Assembly (NCBI GenBank): GCA_023150895.1 | Contig: JAKLJY010000022.1 | Location: forward strand, 46,177-83,369 | Direction of reading: 5' to 3' | DNA length: 37,193 nucleotides | Source of the DNA: Myxococcota bacterium | Lineage (GTDB): Bacteria; Myxococcota_A; Bradymonadia; UBA7976; UBA1532 | Shown: positions 1-8,023 of the stretch, one piece after another | How positions within the stretch are numbered: position 1 is the stretch's first letter | How the letters are laid out: the number at the start of each line of letters is the position of its first letter | Position numbers and translations under genes: made by a program | The notes under the pieces: generated by a model | The model's database searches: none | What the model saw: only the letters and a program-made list of their open reading frames with translations | Told to the model about the DNA's origin: nothing

Positions 1-246
1 CGCCACATCGTAAATTGGAGTAAACGCCGCCTGAAGGTCAAGCAGAACATCCGGGTCCTCGCGGCGAAGTGGCACAAGCACCGTTGGGAGCTTGTCTTGC
101 AAACGAATGCGCCAAACTTGCGCGGTCTCGGCGCCCGCGCCCACGCGACCCACCTCGAGCGTTCGTTCATCGCGTTCCTCACCGCCCTCGGGGAGACGGA
201 CCTCGCCGCTCACTATCGCCTGCGGGACCCGGGACCGGAGGCCTGA
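1..246 (+). CDS. C-terminal fragment of an unrecognised protein
   Basis: An open frame enters from the left edge and ends at TGA 244-246, giving 81 residues and no start inside the window. The fragment is rich in Lys, Arg, Trp and His near its beginning (NWSKRRLKVKQ, then KWHKHRW) and ends in a helical-looking stretch with FIAFLTALGE. I do not recognise a family. The first 50 or so bases are less GC-rich than the rest of the window. The next gene starts two bases after this stop, so the two are probably co-transcribed and translationally coupled. The reading frame, good codon composition and tight spacing support a real gene end; the function is unknown. Confidence 0.6.
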   Translation, partial: RHIVNWSKRRLKVKQNIRVLAAKWHKHRWELVLQTNAPNLRGLGARAHATHLERSFIAFLTALGETDLAAHYRLRDPGPEA

Positions 247-248
247 AC

Positions 249-1154
249 GTGCGAGGACGGCTGCCCGCGGTGATGATGGCGGCCCTGGCCATGCGCCCCG
301 CGTCGAGCACGGCGGAGGCGCCGCCCGTCCAGACGGTGGTGCTCCGCTCGGAGGCCGAGGCCGTCGAGGCGCCGCTCGTGCTCGGGTTCGACCGCCGCCT
401 CACCCTCGTGGCGCCCCGCCCGATCCGCCTCGCGGTGCCGGGCAGTCCGGACGTCATCGGCGTGACCGTCAAGGACCGCGTCGCCGTCGTCACGCTGGTC
501 GACAGCCCCTTCGTGCGAAACGAGCGCCCCGGCACGAACCTGACGCTCGTGCTCGACGATGGGGGTGCCGTCGCGCTGCGTCTGACCATTGCCGCACGGC
601 CCGCCGACGTGACCACCGACCTGGTGCACCTCGAGGCGCCGCCCGAGGGCGTCAGGCGGGTCCACGCCGAGGCCCTGCGGCTTCTGACGCGCTGGGCCGC
701 CGGCGAAGCCGTCCCCCCGGAAGCCGCGCGGGCGCTGGAGCCCGCGCGCGAGCGCCTCGACGCTCGTCTCGATGCCCATCTCCTCACTCGCATTGCGCGG
801 CAGTCGCCCGCGACCTGGGACCGACGGGCCCGAGATCAGCGGCGCTTCATCTACCTCGCCGGCGATCGCGCGCTCCGCCTGGGAGACCGCTGCCTTCTGC
901 GCCTGACGCTCACTAATCGCAGTCAGCCGGCGTTCGCCGTCGGGCGCGTCACGGTGGCGGCCCCCGACATCGCGGGTGACGACCATGGGCCGCCGCCCTA
1001 TTTCGCCCCGGATCCGGTCATTCTGCCGGACGAGCGCCCGAGACCCCTCGCCATCGACCTGCCGGGGCCGGCGTGCACCGCGTCGCTGGACATCGAGGTC
1101 TGCGAGGCGGCGCCGGGTGATCGATGCGTCGCGCTCTCGCTGCCGCCCCCATGA
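249..1154 (+). CDS. Secreted DUF2381-like protein paired with a Ser/Thr kinase
   Basis: This encodes about 301 residues from GTG 249, with ATG 273 as an alternative start. The open frame extends back to position 69, but that part is a shadow of the preceding gene. The N-terminus has a short hydrophobic stretch followed by Ala/Ser, consistent with a weak signal peptide. The next 110 residues are beta-rich (VQTVVLRSE, LVLGFDRRLTLVAPRPI, NLTLVLDDGG), followed by a helical, Arg-rich middle and a second beta-type region (LLRLTLTNRSQPAFAVGRV). This layout and the neighbouring kinase resemble the myxobacterial DUF2381 family, whose function is unknown. A VirB9/TrbG-like beta domain is an alternative. 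Its stop overlaps the kinase start as ATGA at 1151-1154, so the two proteins are made together; a partner or sensor role for the kinase is inference. Confidence 0.72.
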   Translation: MRGRLPAVMMAALAMRPASSTAEAPPVQTVVLRSEAEAVEAPLVLGFDRRLTLVAPRPIRLAVPGSPDVIGVTVKDRVAVVTLVDSPFVRNERPGTNLTLVLDDGGAVALRLTIAARPADVTTDLVHLEAPPEGVRRVHAEALRLLTRWAAGEAVPPEAARALEPARERLDARLDAHLLTRIARQSPATWDRRARDQRRFIYLAGDRALRLGDRCLLRLTLTNRSQPAFAVGRVTVAAPDIAGDDHGPPPYFAPDPVILPDERPRPLAIDLPGPACTASLDIEVCEAAPGDRCVALSLPPP

Positions 1155-2422
1155 GCGACCCCAAGGCCCCCCCGGGTCCCGTGCCCCTCGTCCCCGGCCA
1201 GGTCGTCCTCGGCCTCGAGATCCGGCGTCTCTGCGGCGTGGGCGGCTTCGGGAGCGTCTACGAGGCGTTTGATCCGGTGCTTCGCCGCCCCGTCGCTCTC
1301 AAGGTCCTGCACCGGTGGGATGCCGCCCGGCTGCGGCGGTTCCGGGACGAGGGCCGTTCCCTGGCGCGCCTGACGCACCCGCGGATCGTCCAGGTCTTCG
1401 GGGTCGATGCGCTCCCGGATGGCAGCCCCGTCCTCATCATGCAGTACGTGCCCGGGGGCGCGCTCGCCGACCACTTGACGTACGGCGTGCCCCTTCCCGT
1501 GGAGACCGCCGCCGAAATCATGGCGGACGTCCTCGACGCGCTGGCGGCCGCCCACGCGGCCGGTGTCTGCCATCGCGACGTCAAGCCGGCCAACGTGCTC
1601 TGGCACCCCGGGGCACGTGCGGCCTGGCTCTGTGACTTCGGCATCGCGCGACTCGTGGACGCGCCGCCGACCGAGCCGACAGCGGGCCTCGTCGGCTCGC
1701 GGCAGTCCCTCGCTCCGGAGCGCTTGCGCGGGGTCGCCGATGATCCGCGCAGCGACCTCTTCGCCGCCGGCGCGATGCTCCACCGCCTCGTCAGCGGGGT
1801 GGACGCGTTTGAAGCGGCCGGGGGTGATCTCATCGCGCTCGCCGAGTCGATGAAGCGCCCACCCGCGCCGCCCCCGCACGTCCCGGCCGGCCTTGCCCGG
1901 CTCTGCGCGGCGCTGATGGCCTACGAGCCGGCGCACCGGCCTTCGGCGGCGGACGCCCGCCTGATGCTCCGCGCGGCCCTCCGCCTCTCCGACACCGAGG
2001 ATGCCCCCCGCGTGGCGGCGTCGCCGTCGTCGTCCTCCCCCGCGGCGGCGCCGACGTCGTCGTCCGCCTCGCCGCGCGCGGCGGGTCTGCTCGCCACCGG
2101 CGCCGTCGTCATCGTCCTCGTGACCGTCTGGGCCTTCGCGGGGCGCACGCGCCCGGAGAGCCCGGGGCCGGTAAGCGACCCTGCGTCGACCCCGCCCCTG
2201 CCGAGCGTGGGCGATGCTCCGGCGGTCGCCGGGACGGTCAGCGTTGCGGTGGAGCCGGCCGCGGCCACCCGATCCGCGCCGCCGTCCGAGCCGGCGACGC
2301 CCGCCTCCGCGGCGCCCGCGAGTCTCGCCCCGCGGCCGCGCGCGCCTGCCGATGGCCGATACGACCGTCGCCCCCGCAACCCGACCGCGCTCGAACAGCC
2401 CTGGGTCGAACCGAGCCCCTGA
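1151..2422 (+). CDS. Membrane-anchored Hanks-type Ser/Thr protein kinase
   Basis: A 423-residue kinase with all core motifs: glycine loop GVGGFGSVYEAFD (29-41), catalytic VALK lysine K51, HRDVKPANV with D143, K145 and N148, DFG at 162-164, and APERLRG in the activation segment. The kinase domain covers roughly residues 20-280. A Ser/Ala/Pro-rich linker leads to one transmembrane helix at about 311-331, and the remaining 90 residues are Pro/Ala-rich and would lie outside the membrane. The family phosphorylates Ser/Thr on protein substrates at the inner membrane. I chose ATG 1151 because it overlaps the previous stop as ATGA and begins just before the domain; a longer frame from 1124 is possible. 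It converges on a pseudokinase gene with a 10-base gap. Substrates are not visible from sequence. Confidence 0.93.
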   Translation: MSDPKAPPGPVPLVPGQVVLGLEIRRLCGVGGFGSVYEAFDPVLRRPVALKVLHRWDAARLRRFRDEGRSLARLTHPRIVQVFGVDALPDGSPVLIMQYVPGGALADHLTYGVPLPVETAAEIMADVLDALAAAHAAGVCHRDVKPANVLWHPGARAAWLCDFGIARLVDAPPTEPTAGLVGSRQSLAPERLRGVADDPRSDLFAAGAMLHRLVSGVDAFEAAGGDLIALAESMKRPPAPPPHVPAGLARLCAALMAYEPAHRPSAADARLMLRAALRLSDTEDAPRVAASPSSSSPAAAPTSSSASPRAAGLLATGAVVIVLVTVWAFAGRTRPESPGPVSDPASTPPLPSVGDAPAVAGTVSVAVEPAAATRSAPPSEPATPASAAPASLAPRPRAPADGRYDRRPRNPTALEQPWVEPSP

Positions 2423-2432
2423 CGGGCCCGCG

Positions 2433-5027
2433 TCAGAAGGGCTGCAGGAACGACGGTGAGGCGTCCGAGGGGGCCGCGACGGGCGGGGGCGGGGCCGCCG
2501 TTGCCGGTGCGGCGCTCACGGGCGCGACCGGTACGACCGCAGCCTCCGCCGGGGGCGCTTTCGAGGCGGGCGACGCCGCGGGCGCCGACGCCGGCGCATG
2601 GGGTGCGTCTTCGGCGGAGGGCCGAGTCGGTGTCGCGTTCCGACCGGGGCGCATGTCGTAGTAATAGATGCCGCTGCGATTCAGCGGCACGTGGTCGATC
2701 TTGTCGGGGAAGCCGGGGGCGACGAGCCGGACCTTCAAGAAACCGCGCGGCAGCATCCGGGGCTTGCTCATCTTGCAGGGGGAGCCCTTGCAGAGCAGTT
2801 CGCCCGTCTTGACGCGGTACATCCGGGCGTCCTCCGGCGTCAGATGCAGTACGAGCTCGACCTTTTCGCCCGTGCTCTGGGCCGCGGGTTCCTCGGTCTC
2901 CTCGTCGACGAGGGCCGCGGACGCGACCGCCGCGGCCACGCTGACCGGCGCCGCGGCGCTCACCGGCGCGACCACGCTGACCGGCGCCGCGGCGCTCACC
3001 GGCGCGACCGCGCTGACCGGCGCGCCCGCGCTGACCGGCGGATCGAGCCGCACGCTCGACGGGACGGGCATCGACGGGAGGTACTCGGCCGAGCGGACTT
3101 GCGGGGCCGGAGCCGGTGGCGGAACGTCCGACGGCCGGAAGAGCACGTACCCGAGCAGAAGCGCGAGCGCAAAGAAGATGCCCGCGAAGACCACACCACG
3201 CCAGAAGGACCCCTCACCGTTCGTCGACGGGCGCTCCGGCCGGGCATCGGACAGCGGGACGCTGCTGACCGGCCGGACCTCGGCATCGAGTCGCAGCGGC
3301 GCAATCATGAACGGATGCTCGTGCTCCTGCGCCGCCTGGAGGACGAGCGCCGCGTCGGCGGCCGTGCGCGACCCTGCCGGCGACGGCGACCGCCCATGCC
3401 CGCCCGGTCCCGGCTGCGGGCGCAGCGCGGGGAGGGAGACCGCCGAGATCATCGGCACGGTGTCCCCGGCCGGCGGATGAAAGCCGACCGGTGGCTGCGA
3501 CGGGGCAGGCGGCGACGAGACGGGCGGCAGTGAGGGCGCGCGGCTCGGAGGCTCCGGCGCGCGCGTCACGACGGGCACGACGTCGTCCGGGGGGAGTTCA
3601 GGTGGCTCCCACGGAAAGGTCATGTGCTCGGCGCGGCTCGTCGGGTCCTCGTGGTGGACCGCCGGGAGACTCTGTACCGTCGGGGGCGGCACGGACGCCG
3701 GCGCGGAGGTCATCACCTCTTCGACGACCTCGGCCGATGGCACGGTGTCGAAGGGTCGCCCGCCCCGCTGTGCCCCATCGACCGAGACGTCCACCGAGGG
3801 CAGGCCCCGCGCCGCGTCGCGCGCATTGCGCTCGATGAGCGCGGCCTGCAGCTCGCGCGGATCGAAGGGCATCGTGCTGTCGAAGCGCTGCTCGCGGGGC
3901 GTCTTGTCGGTCTTCAGCGCGCCCGCCATGTTCTCGACGAGCTCGCGGCCGAACTCCTGGGTGGGGTCGCTCTCGAACCCGTCGACCTGGCTCGCATCCG
4001 CCCCGAGCGAAAGCACGCCCCGCGCCGCGTCGGACAACGAGAACAGCTCTCTCAACCCGGCGACCGCGTCCCGGAACGGCGTCAGTCCGGCGTACCGTTC
4101 GGAACGCCGCGGGGCGAGGGCCGACTGGACGACCTTGTCGATGTAGGCGGAAAGGTTGAGATCGGGCCGTGCCACGGAAGGTGCTGGCGCGCCACGCGAC
4201 TCATCGATGGTCTGCGTCCGCGGCGCCTTGCCCGTGAGCATGAAGTACAGCACGGCGCCGAGCGCATAGACGTCGTCGCCGGTGGCGAGCGGCAGCCCGG
4301 CGCGGCTCTCGGGGGACCGATAGGCGGCGGGCGCCTCGGGCAGCGACAGCAGACCATCGAAGAGGCCGCGCGCAAACGCCATGTCGACGATTTCGGGCTC
4401 CGGCATCGCCGGGCGCTGCCCGTCCGGTCCCGGTCGTTCGGTCAGGATGACGTTGGCCGGTCGGAGGTCGCCGAGCACGAGCCCCGCTGCGTGCGCCTCG
4501 GCGACGTGGGCGAGCAGGCGGTCCATCAGGTGCAGGGCCAGGTCCGGGGCCAGCGGACCGCCGTTTGCGACGAACCGGAGCAGCGAGTTGCCCTGAACGC
4601 GGCGGATGACGAAATACGGCAGCCCCTCGGTCAGGAGGCCGCAATCGCGCACCGTGACGACGTGGCTGTCGTGGAGGCGTCGCGTGCGATCGACCTCGAC
4701 CCGGGCGCGCTGCACGAACCCGGGCCCCTGGTCCGGGGAGAGTTCGGGCAGCACGAGGACCACCGACTCCCGTCGCGTCAGGTCCATGGCCGGGTAGGCG
4801 TTCCCGACGGCCCAGCGGTTCGGGTGCTTGACGATCCGGTACCGACCGTTGACGACCGCGTCGTTGACGAGCTCGGCCGACTGCCCCGGTCCCGAGATCG
4901 AAGCCGGCGGCTGCGAGCCCCTCGGACGGGGCGCACGCGAGGGCACGCGGGCGTCGGCTCCCGCGGGCACGTTCTTGGTGCTGAGATTTGCGGGCGCTTC
5001 TGCCACGAACCCTCTGCGCGGCGACAC
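2433..5027 (-). CDS. Membrane pseudokinase with C-terminal PEGA-like domain
   Basis: An 864-residue protein with a kinase-like fold at about 60-335 and degraded active-site motifs. The glycine loop is not recognisable, the VAIK lysine is Val (V92 in SVVLVLPEL), the catalytic loop reads GDLRPANV (D187 kept, HR lost, Lys to Arg189), and DFG is DMA (215-217). The segments AAYRSPESRAG and DDVYALGAVLYFMLTGKAP keep the C-lobe pattern. A long Pro-rich linker follows, then a transmembrane helix at about 608-630 and a run of six-residue APVSAx repeats. A PEGA-like beta domain with KTGELLCKGSPC lies at about 720-795, followed by a Pro/Ala tail. ATP phosphotransfer looks unlikely; a scaffold or ligand-reader role is inference. 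The start is GTG 5027; GTG 5006, preceded by AGAGGG, is an equally good alternative. Confidence 0.88.
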   Translation of the reverse strand: MSPRRGFVAEAPANLSTKNVPAGADARVPSRAPRPRGSQPPASISGPGQSAELVNDAVVNGRYRIVKHPNRWAVGNAYPAMDLTRRESVVLVLPELSPDQGPGFVQRARVEVDRTRRLHDSHVVTVRDCGLLTEGLPYFVIRRVQGNSLLRFVANGGPLAPDLALHLMDRLLAHVAEAHAAGLVLGDLRPANVILTERPGPDGQRPAMPEPEIVDMAFARGLFDGLLSLPEAPAAYRSPESRAGLPLATGDDVYALGAVLYFMLTGKAPRTQTIDESRGAPAPSVARPDLNLSAYIDKVVQSALAPRRSERYAGLTPFRDAVAGLRELFSLSDAARGVLSLGADASQVDGFESDPTQEFGRELVENMAGALKTDKTPREQRFDSTMPFDPRELQAALIERNARDAARGLPSVDVSVDGAQRGGRPFDTVPSAEVVEEVMTSAPASVPPPTVQSLPAVHHEDPTSRAEHMTFPWEPPELPPDDVVPVVTRAPEPPSRAPSLPPVSSPPAPSQPPVGFHPPAGDTVPMISAVSLPALRPQPGPGGHGRSPSPAGSRTAADAALVLQAAQEHEHPFMIAPLRLDAEVRPVSSVPLSDARPERPSTNGEGSFWRGVVFAGIFFALALLLGYVLFRPSDVPPPAPAPQVRSAEYLPSMPVPSSVRLDPPVSAGAPVSAVAPVSAAAPVSVVAPVSAAAPVSVAAAVASAALVDEETEEPAAQSTGEKVELVLHLTPEDARMYRVKTGELLCKGSPCKMSKPRMLPRGFLKVRLVAPGFPDKIDHVPLNRSGIYYYDMRPGRNATPTRPSAEDAPHAPASAPAASPASKAPPAEAAVVPVAPVSAAPATAAPPPPVAAPSDASPSFLQPF
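2940..3045. repeat. 18-bp tandem repeat inside the pseudokinase gene
   Basis: Five complete copies and one partial copy of an 18-base unit (consensus beginning GCTGACCGGCGC on the + strand) run from 2940. Two unit variants alternate, giving a 36-base higher-order pattern. The repeat encodes six-residue Ala-Pro-Val-Ser units on the minus strand, in the spacer between the transmembrane helix and the PEGA-like domain. Because the unit is a multiple of three, copy-number change would alter spacer length without breaking the frame. Confidence 0.9.
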
Positions 5028-5039
5028 GGAAAGTGCCGC

Positions 5040-5111
5040 CCGCCATCAATGGCGGACGGGAATCGCTCTTCGCAGAGAGTAACAAACCTTTTCCGGTGTC
5101 GCATCTTTGTT
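5040..5111. promoter_or_regulatory. Two inverted repeats upstream of the membrane pseudokinase gene
   Basis: The 128-base gap between the two pseudokinase genes contains a tight inverted repeat at 5040-5055 (CCGCCAT, two-base centre, ATGGCGG). It also has a wider dyad, AACAAA at 5081-5086 and TTTGTT at 5106-5111, with a 19-base spacer. The surrounding bases are distinctly more AT-rich than the genes, as expected of a promoter for the minus-strand gene. The dyads are seen directly; an operator role is inference and no clear -35/-10 pair is evident. Confidence 0.4.
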
Positions 5112-5155
5112 CGGTCAGGGATCGTCCCGATTTGGCGACCGGGGCGCCCGAGACC

Positions 5156-6343
5156 TCAGCCATCGCCGCCCTGACGACGGACCAGGGGGAGCCTCGCGAG
5201 GGGGCGCGTGATGCCTGCCGGCTCCGACCGTGCGGTCGCGCGTGCAACGGCCTCGACCTGGAAATCGCTGGTCCGGATGCCGACGTCGTCATCCGTCACC
5301 AGCCGCGGCCTTTGGCGCGGCTGCTCATTGAGGGCGCTGAGGTTGGCCTGACCGGTCTGGCCGATGGCCGCCACCTCGCGGATTCGCGCCCGGGCCTCCG
5401 CAGCCCGATCCTGCGCCGGACGCTGCGTCCGCATGTCGAGGGCGTCGGGGCCCTGCCCGAGCCGTCCGCGCGTCGCTGCGAGCAACTCGAAAGCGGGGCC
5501 CGTCAGGGCCATGAGCTGCCGGAGACCGGTGAGGGCGCGCTGCAAGGCGCCGATGTGGGCGAAGCGTTCGTCCCGATCGGGCGCGAGGCCCCGGAGCAGG
5601 ACCGTATGCAGGCAGGCTTCGAGGCGACGGTCGAGCGTGTCGTCGGGCAGACCGGGCCAACCCGAGCCGTCGGCCGGACCGTGGCTCGCCATCGCCGGGG
5701 GCGCGACCCCCAGAATCATCGCGTGCAGCAGCGCCGTCACGGCGAAGACGTCGTCCCGCGGATCGGGCTCGACGCCGGCGCGAAGCTGCGGGGAGTCGAA
5801 CAGCGCCGAGCGGGCCCGCGTACTCGCGACCGCCTGAGGTCCGAAGACGCCCCGGGCGAGGCCGAAGTCGACGACGGCCACCCGGGCCCGGCCGCCCGGC
5901 TGCGAGTCGACGATGATCGAGTCCGGATCGAGCCCGACGGGGAAGATGCCGAGCACGTGCGCCCGGCGGACGAGATCACACAGTTGCACGGCGATGGACA
6001 CCGCCCGGTCCGGGGACAGGCGCCCCTCGGCGCGGATGAGCGCCGCGAGGCTGCCGCCCTGCGGGCGGTTGACGACGGCGAAGGGCTCGCCATCCTCCGT
6101 CAGACCGGTGTCCTTCAACGTGCAGTAGGCCGTGTCGACGAGCGGTGCGAGCCGCTCGATCTCGACGCTCAGGGCGTCCACGATCCGCTGGGGCCGGACC
6201 GCCTGTGCGGAGGGCACCAGGATGGTCACCCGGCCGCCGGCGACCGTGTCGACGGCGACGATGTAGCGCCCGACGCTCTGCTCGCCGAGCACGCGCTCGA
6301 CGACATAGCGACCGTTCGTCCCGATGGTGTTGGCGTCCTGCAT
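5156..6343 (-). CDS. Soluble pseudokinase, no transmembrane segment
   Basis: A 395-residue kinase-fold protein lacking key catalytic residues. The N-lobe starts at GRYVVERVLGEQSVGRYIVA (11-30), similar in layout to bacterial Ser/Thr kinases. The VAIK lysine is replaced by Leu42 (RVTILVP), and the HRDxKxxN loop reads VGLDPDSII, so the catalytic Asp, Lys and Asn are Gly137, Asp139 and Ser142. VVDFGLARG keeps DFG at 159-161. The C-lobe DDVFAVTALLHAMILG resembles the DVYALGVVLYELLTG pattern of true kinases. After about residue 285 it becomes Arg/Gln-rich and disordered-looking. I chose ATG 6343 because GGAGG lies five bases upstream; the frame remains open further upstream without a good ribosome site. 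It lies between the RNase Y-like gene and the membrane pseudokinase. A regulatory, non-phosphorylating role is inferred. Confidence 0.85.
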   Translation of the reverse strand: MQDANTIGTNGRYVVERVLGEQSVGRYIVAVDTVAGGRVTILVPSAQAVRPQRIVDALSVEIERLAPLVDTAYCTLKDTGLTEDGEPFAVVNRPQGGSLAALIRAEGRLSPDRAVSIAVQLCDLVRRAHVLGIFPVGLDPDSIIVDSQPGGRARVAVVDFGLARGVFGPQAVASTRARSALFDSPQLRAGVEPDPRDDVFAVTALLHAMILGVAPPAMASHGPADGSGWPGLPDDTLDRRLEACLHTVLLRGLAPDRDERFAHIGALQRALTGLRQLMALTGPAFELLAATRGRLGQGPDALDMRTQRPAQDRAAEARARIREVAAIGQTGQANLSALNEQPRQRPRLVTDDDVGIRTSDFQVEAVARATARSEPAGITRPLARLPLVRRQGGDG

Positions 6344-6348
6344 GGCTT

Positions 6349-6353
6349 CCTCC
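6349..6353 (-). promoter_or_regulatory. Ribosome binding site fixing the pseudokinase start
   Basis: On the minus strand GGAGG precedes ATG 6343 by five bases. The in-frame ATG at 6388 has no such site, so this motif decides the start. Confidence 0.75.
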
Positions 6354-6397
6354 GAGAGGGCGTACGCCCCTTGATTCGGTAGAAGCATTGGAGGCTT

Positions 6398-6441
6398 TAA
6401 GAAAAGACAAAAGGAAATGCCCGAAGAGTCGCCGGCGACTC
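6398..6441 (-). terminator. Possible terminator after the RNase Y-like gene
   Basis: A perfect 16-base palindrome, GAGTCGCCGGCGACTC, lies at 6426-6441, seven bases beyond the stop of the RNase Y-like gene. Read on the minus strand it can form a six-pair stem with a CCGG loop and is followed after a few bases by a T-rich stretch (6419-6398). The T tract does not directly abut the stem, so it may be a weak intrinsic terminator. It could also be an operator for the downstream pseudokinase gene. Confidence 0.45.
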
Positions 6442-6447
6442 CCACGG

Positions 6448-8019
6448 TCAGAACCGCGCCACCGCCTGCGCACGGGTTTCGCGGATGACCGTGACCTTGA
6501 TCTGGCCGGGATAGGTCAGCTCTTCCTCGATGCGTCCGGCGACGTCCTCGGAGAGGCGGGCGGCGTCCCGGTCGGAGAGGCGCGCCTGATCGACGACGAT
6601 GCGCAGCTCCCGGCCGCCTTGAATGACGAAGTGGCTCTCGATGCCCCGGAAGCTCTCGCAGATGCGCTCGAGGTCCTCGACCCGCATGCTGTAGGCCTCC
6701 TCGGTGGCGCGGCGGGCCCCGGGACGCGCTCCGCTGAGGGCGTCTGCGGCGGCGACGATGTGGGCGAGCACGCTGTCGGGCTTCTCGTCGTTGTGGTGGG
6801 CGGCGATGGGGTGGACGATCTCCGGTGGCTCGCCGTGCGCCCGCGCGAAGGCCGCGCCACTGACCGCGTGACTGCCGACCGCCTCGGTCTCGGCATAGAG
6901 CACCTTGCCGATGTCGTGGATGAGCGCCGCGCGACGGGCCGCCACCGGATCGACCTTGAGGTCTTCCGCCATCATGCCGCACAGGTAGGCGGTCTCGATG
7001 GCGTGGGCCCACTGATTCTGCGTGTAACTCGTCCGGTAGAGGAGCTTCCCGACGAGCATCAGAATTTCGGGGTGCATCTTCTCGATCTTGAGGATCTCGG
7101 CGGCTTTGCGCCCCGCCGTGCGAACCGTCTTTTCGAGATCGGCCGCGGCCTTGGCGGCGACCCGCGCGACCGCCGCGTCGTTCAACTCGCGCTCTTTGAC
7201 GAGCCGCTCGTAGGTCTGGCGACCGAGTTCTCGGGCGTACGGATCCGGCGCCTGCAAGAAGAGCTCGTCCCCCTCGATCTGCGCGAGAAACTCGGTCTGC
7301 GTCCGCTCGGTGATCGCCCTGAGCAGGCTGCTCGAATCGGCGAGCAGGCGCTCGCGAACCTTCCCGGCCGGCGGCAGCGTGACCGTCGTCGCGAGGCGCT
7401 CGGTCGTGACGGCCGCGCCGTAGCGTTGACACGCGAGGTCGATGAGCGCGCGGGCCGAGACCTCGGCGCTGGCCCGGGCGTGCTCCTCGTGGAGGCGCGC
7501 GGCCTTCTGCGCGGCGAGGCGCGCCTGCTCCGTGAGCTGACCGGCGAGCGCCGCCGACGTCTCCGCGCGGGTCTGACGGGCCGCGCGCTCGACGTGTTCG
7601 ACGGACTGGGCCTCGATGCGAGGCAGCTCGGCGTCCCCCGACTGGACGGCCTCGAGCCGGACCTTCAGCGCGTCGAACTGGGCGTCGAGTTCGCGGGCCC
7701 GATCGTCGAGCTCCGCTCGATGTCGTTCGATGGCGGCCTCGCGCGCCGCGAGGCGCTGGTCCTCCGCGTCGAGTTCGTCGGAGACGATGCGTGCCGTCTC
7801 GCGCGCTTCGGCGCGAATGGCGTCCGCCCGGCGACGCGCCTCCTGGACGAGGGCGGTCCGCTCGCGCGCCACCCCTTCGAGGCCGCGCGCACGCGCCGAC
7901 GCGGCGTCCCGTTCCGCGGCGCCCATCCGGTCGCGCTGCCGACGGCGTGCGGAGACGACGAATCCGGCGGCGGCGAGGGCGGCGGCGGCGACGCCGGTCA
8001 GCAGGGGGACGACGGTCAT
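6448..8019 (-). CDS. rny: RNase Y-like endoribonuclease with degenerate KH domain
   Basis: At 523 residues this is the usual RNase Y size and order: an N-terminal membrane helix (4-22), a long Arg/Glu/Ala coiled coil (about 28-200), a KH-like region (about 205-270) and an HD domain. HD metal-site residues are present: H339 in WAHAIETA, HDIGK at 368-372, H408/H409 and D426 in AAADALSGARPGARR. The C-terminal YPGQIKVTVIRETRA is close to the family signature. RNase Y starts mRNA decay at the inner membrane. The KH GxxG loop, normally GREGRN, is missing here (LLADSSSLLR at the equivalent position), so RNA contact may differ. The start is ATG 8019, with the upstream lipoprotein stop four bases before. 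It may be a paralogue rather than the housekeeping copy. Confidence 0.9.
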   Translation of the reverse strand: MTVVPLLTGVAAAALAAAGFVVSARRRQRDRMGAAERDAASARARGLEGVARERTALVQEARRRADAIRAEARETARIVSDELDAEDQRLAAREAAIERHRAELDDRARELDAQFDALKVRLEAVQSGDAELPRIEAQSVEHVERAARQTRAETSAALAGQLTEQARLAAQKAARLHEEHARASAEVSARALIDLACQRYGAAVTTERLATTVTLPPAGKVRERLLADSSSLLRAITERTQTEFLAQIEGDELFLQAPDPYARELGRQTYERLVKERELNDAAVARVAAKAAADLEKTVRTAGRKAAEILKIEKMHPEILMLVGKLLYRTSYTQNQWAHAIETAYLCGMMAEDLKVDPVAARRAALIHDIGKVLYAETEAVGSHAVSGAAFARAHGEPPEIVHPIAAHHNDEKPDSVLAHIVAAADALSGARPGARRATEEAYSMRVEDLERICESFRGIESHFVIQGGRELRIVVDQARLSDRDAARLSEDVAGRIEEELTYPGQIKVTVIRETRAQAVARF

Positions 8020-8023
8020 GGGC

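Noticed and set aside
5156-7432. A longer 758-residue version of the soluble pseudokinase running into the RNase Y-like gene
   Set aside because: The extra N-terminal part is low-complexity Arg/Gly shadow of the RNase Y-like gene; a strong ribosome site supports ATG 6343.
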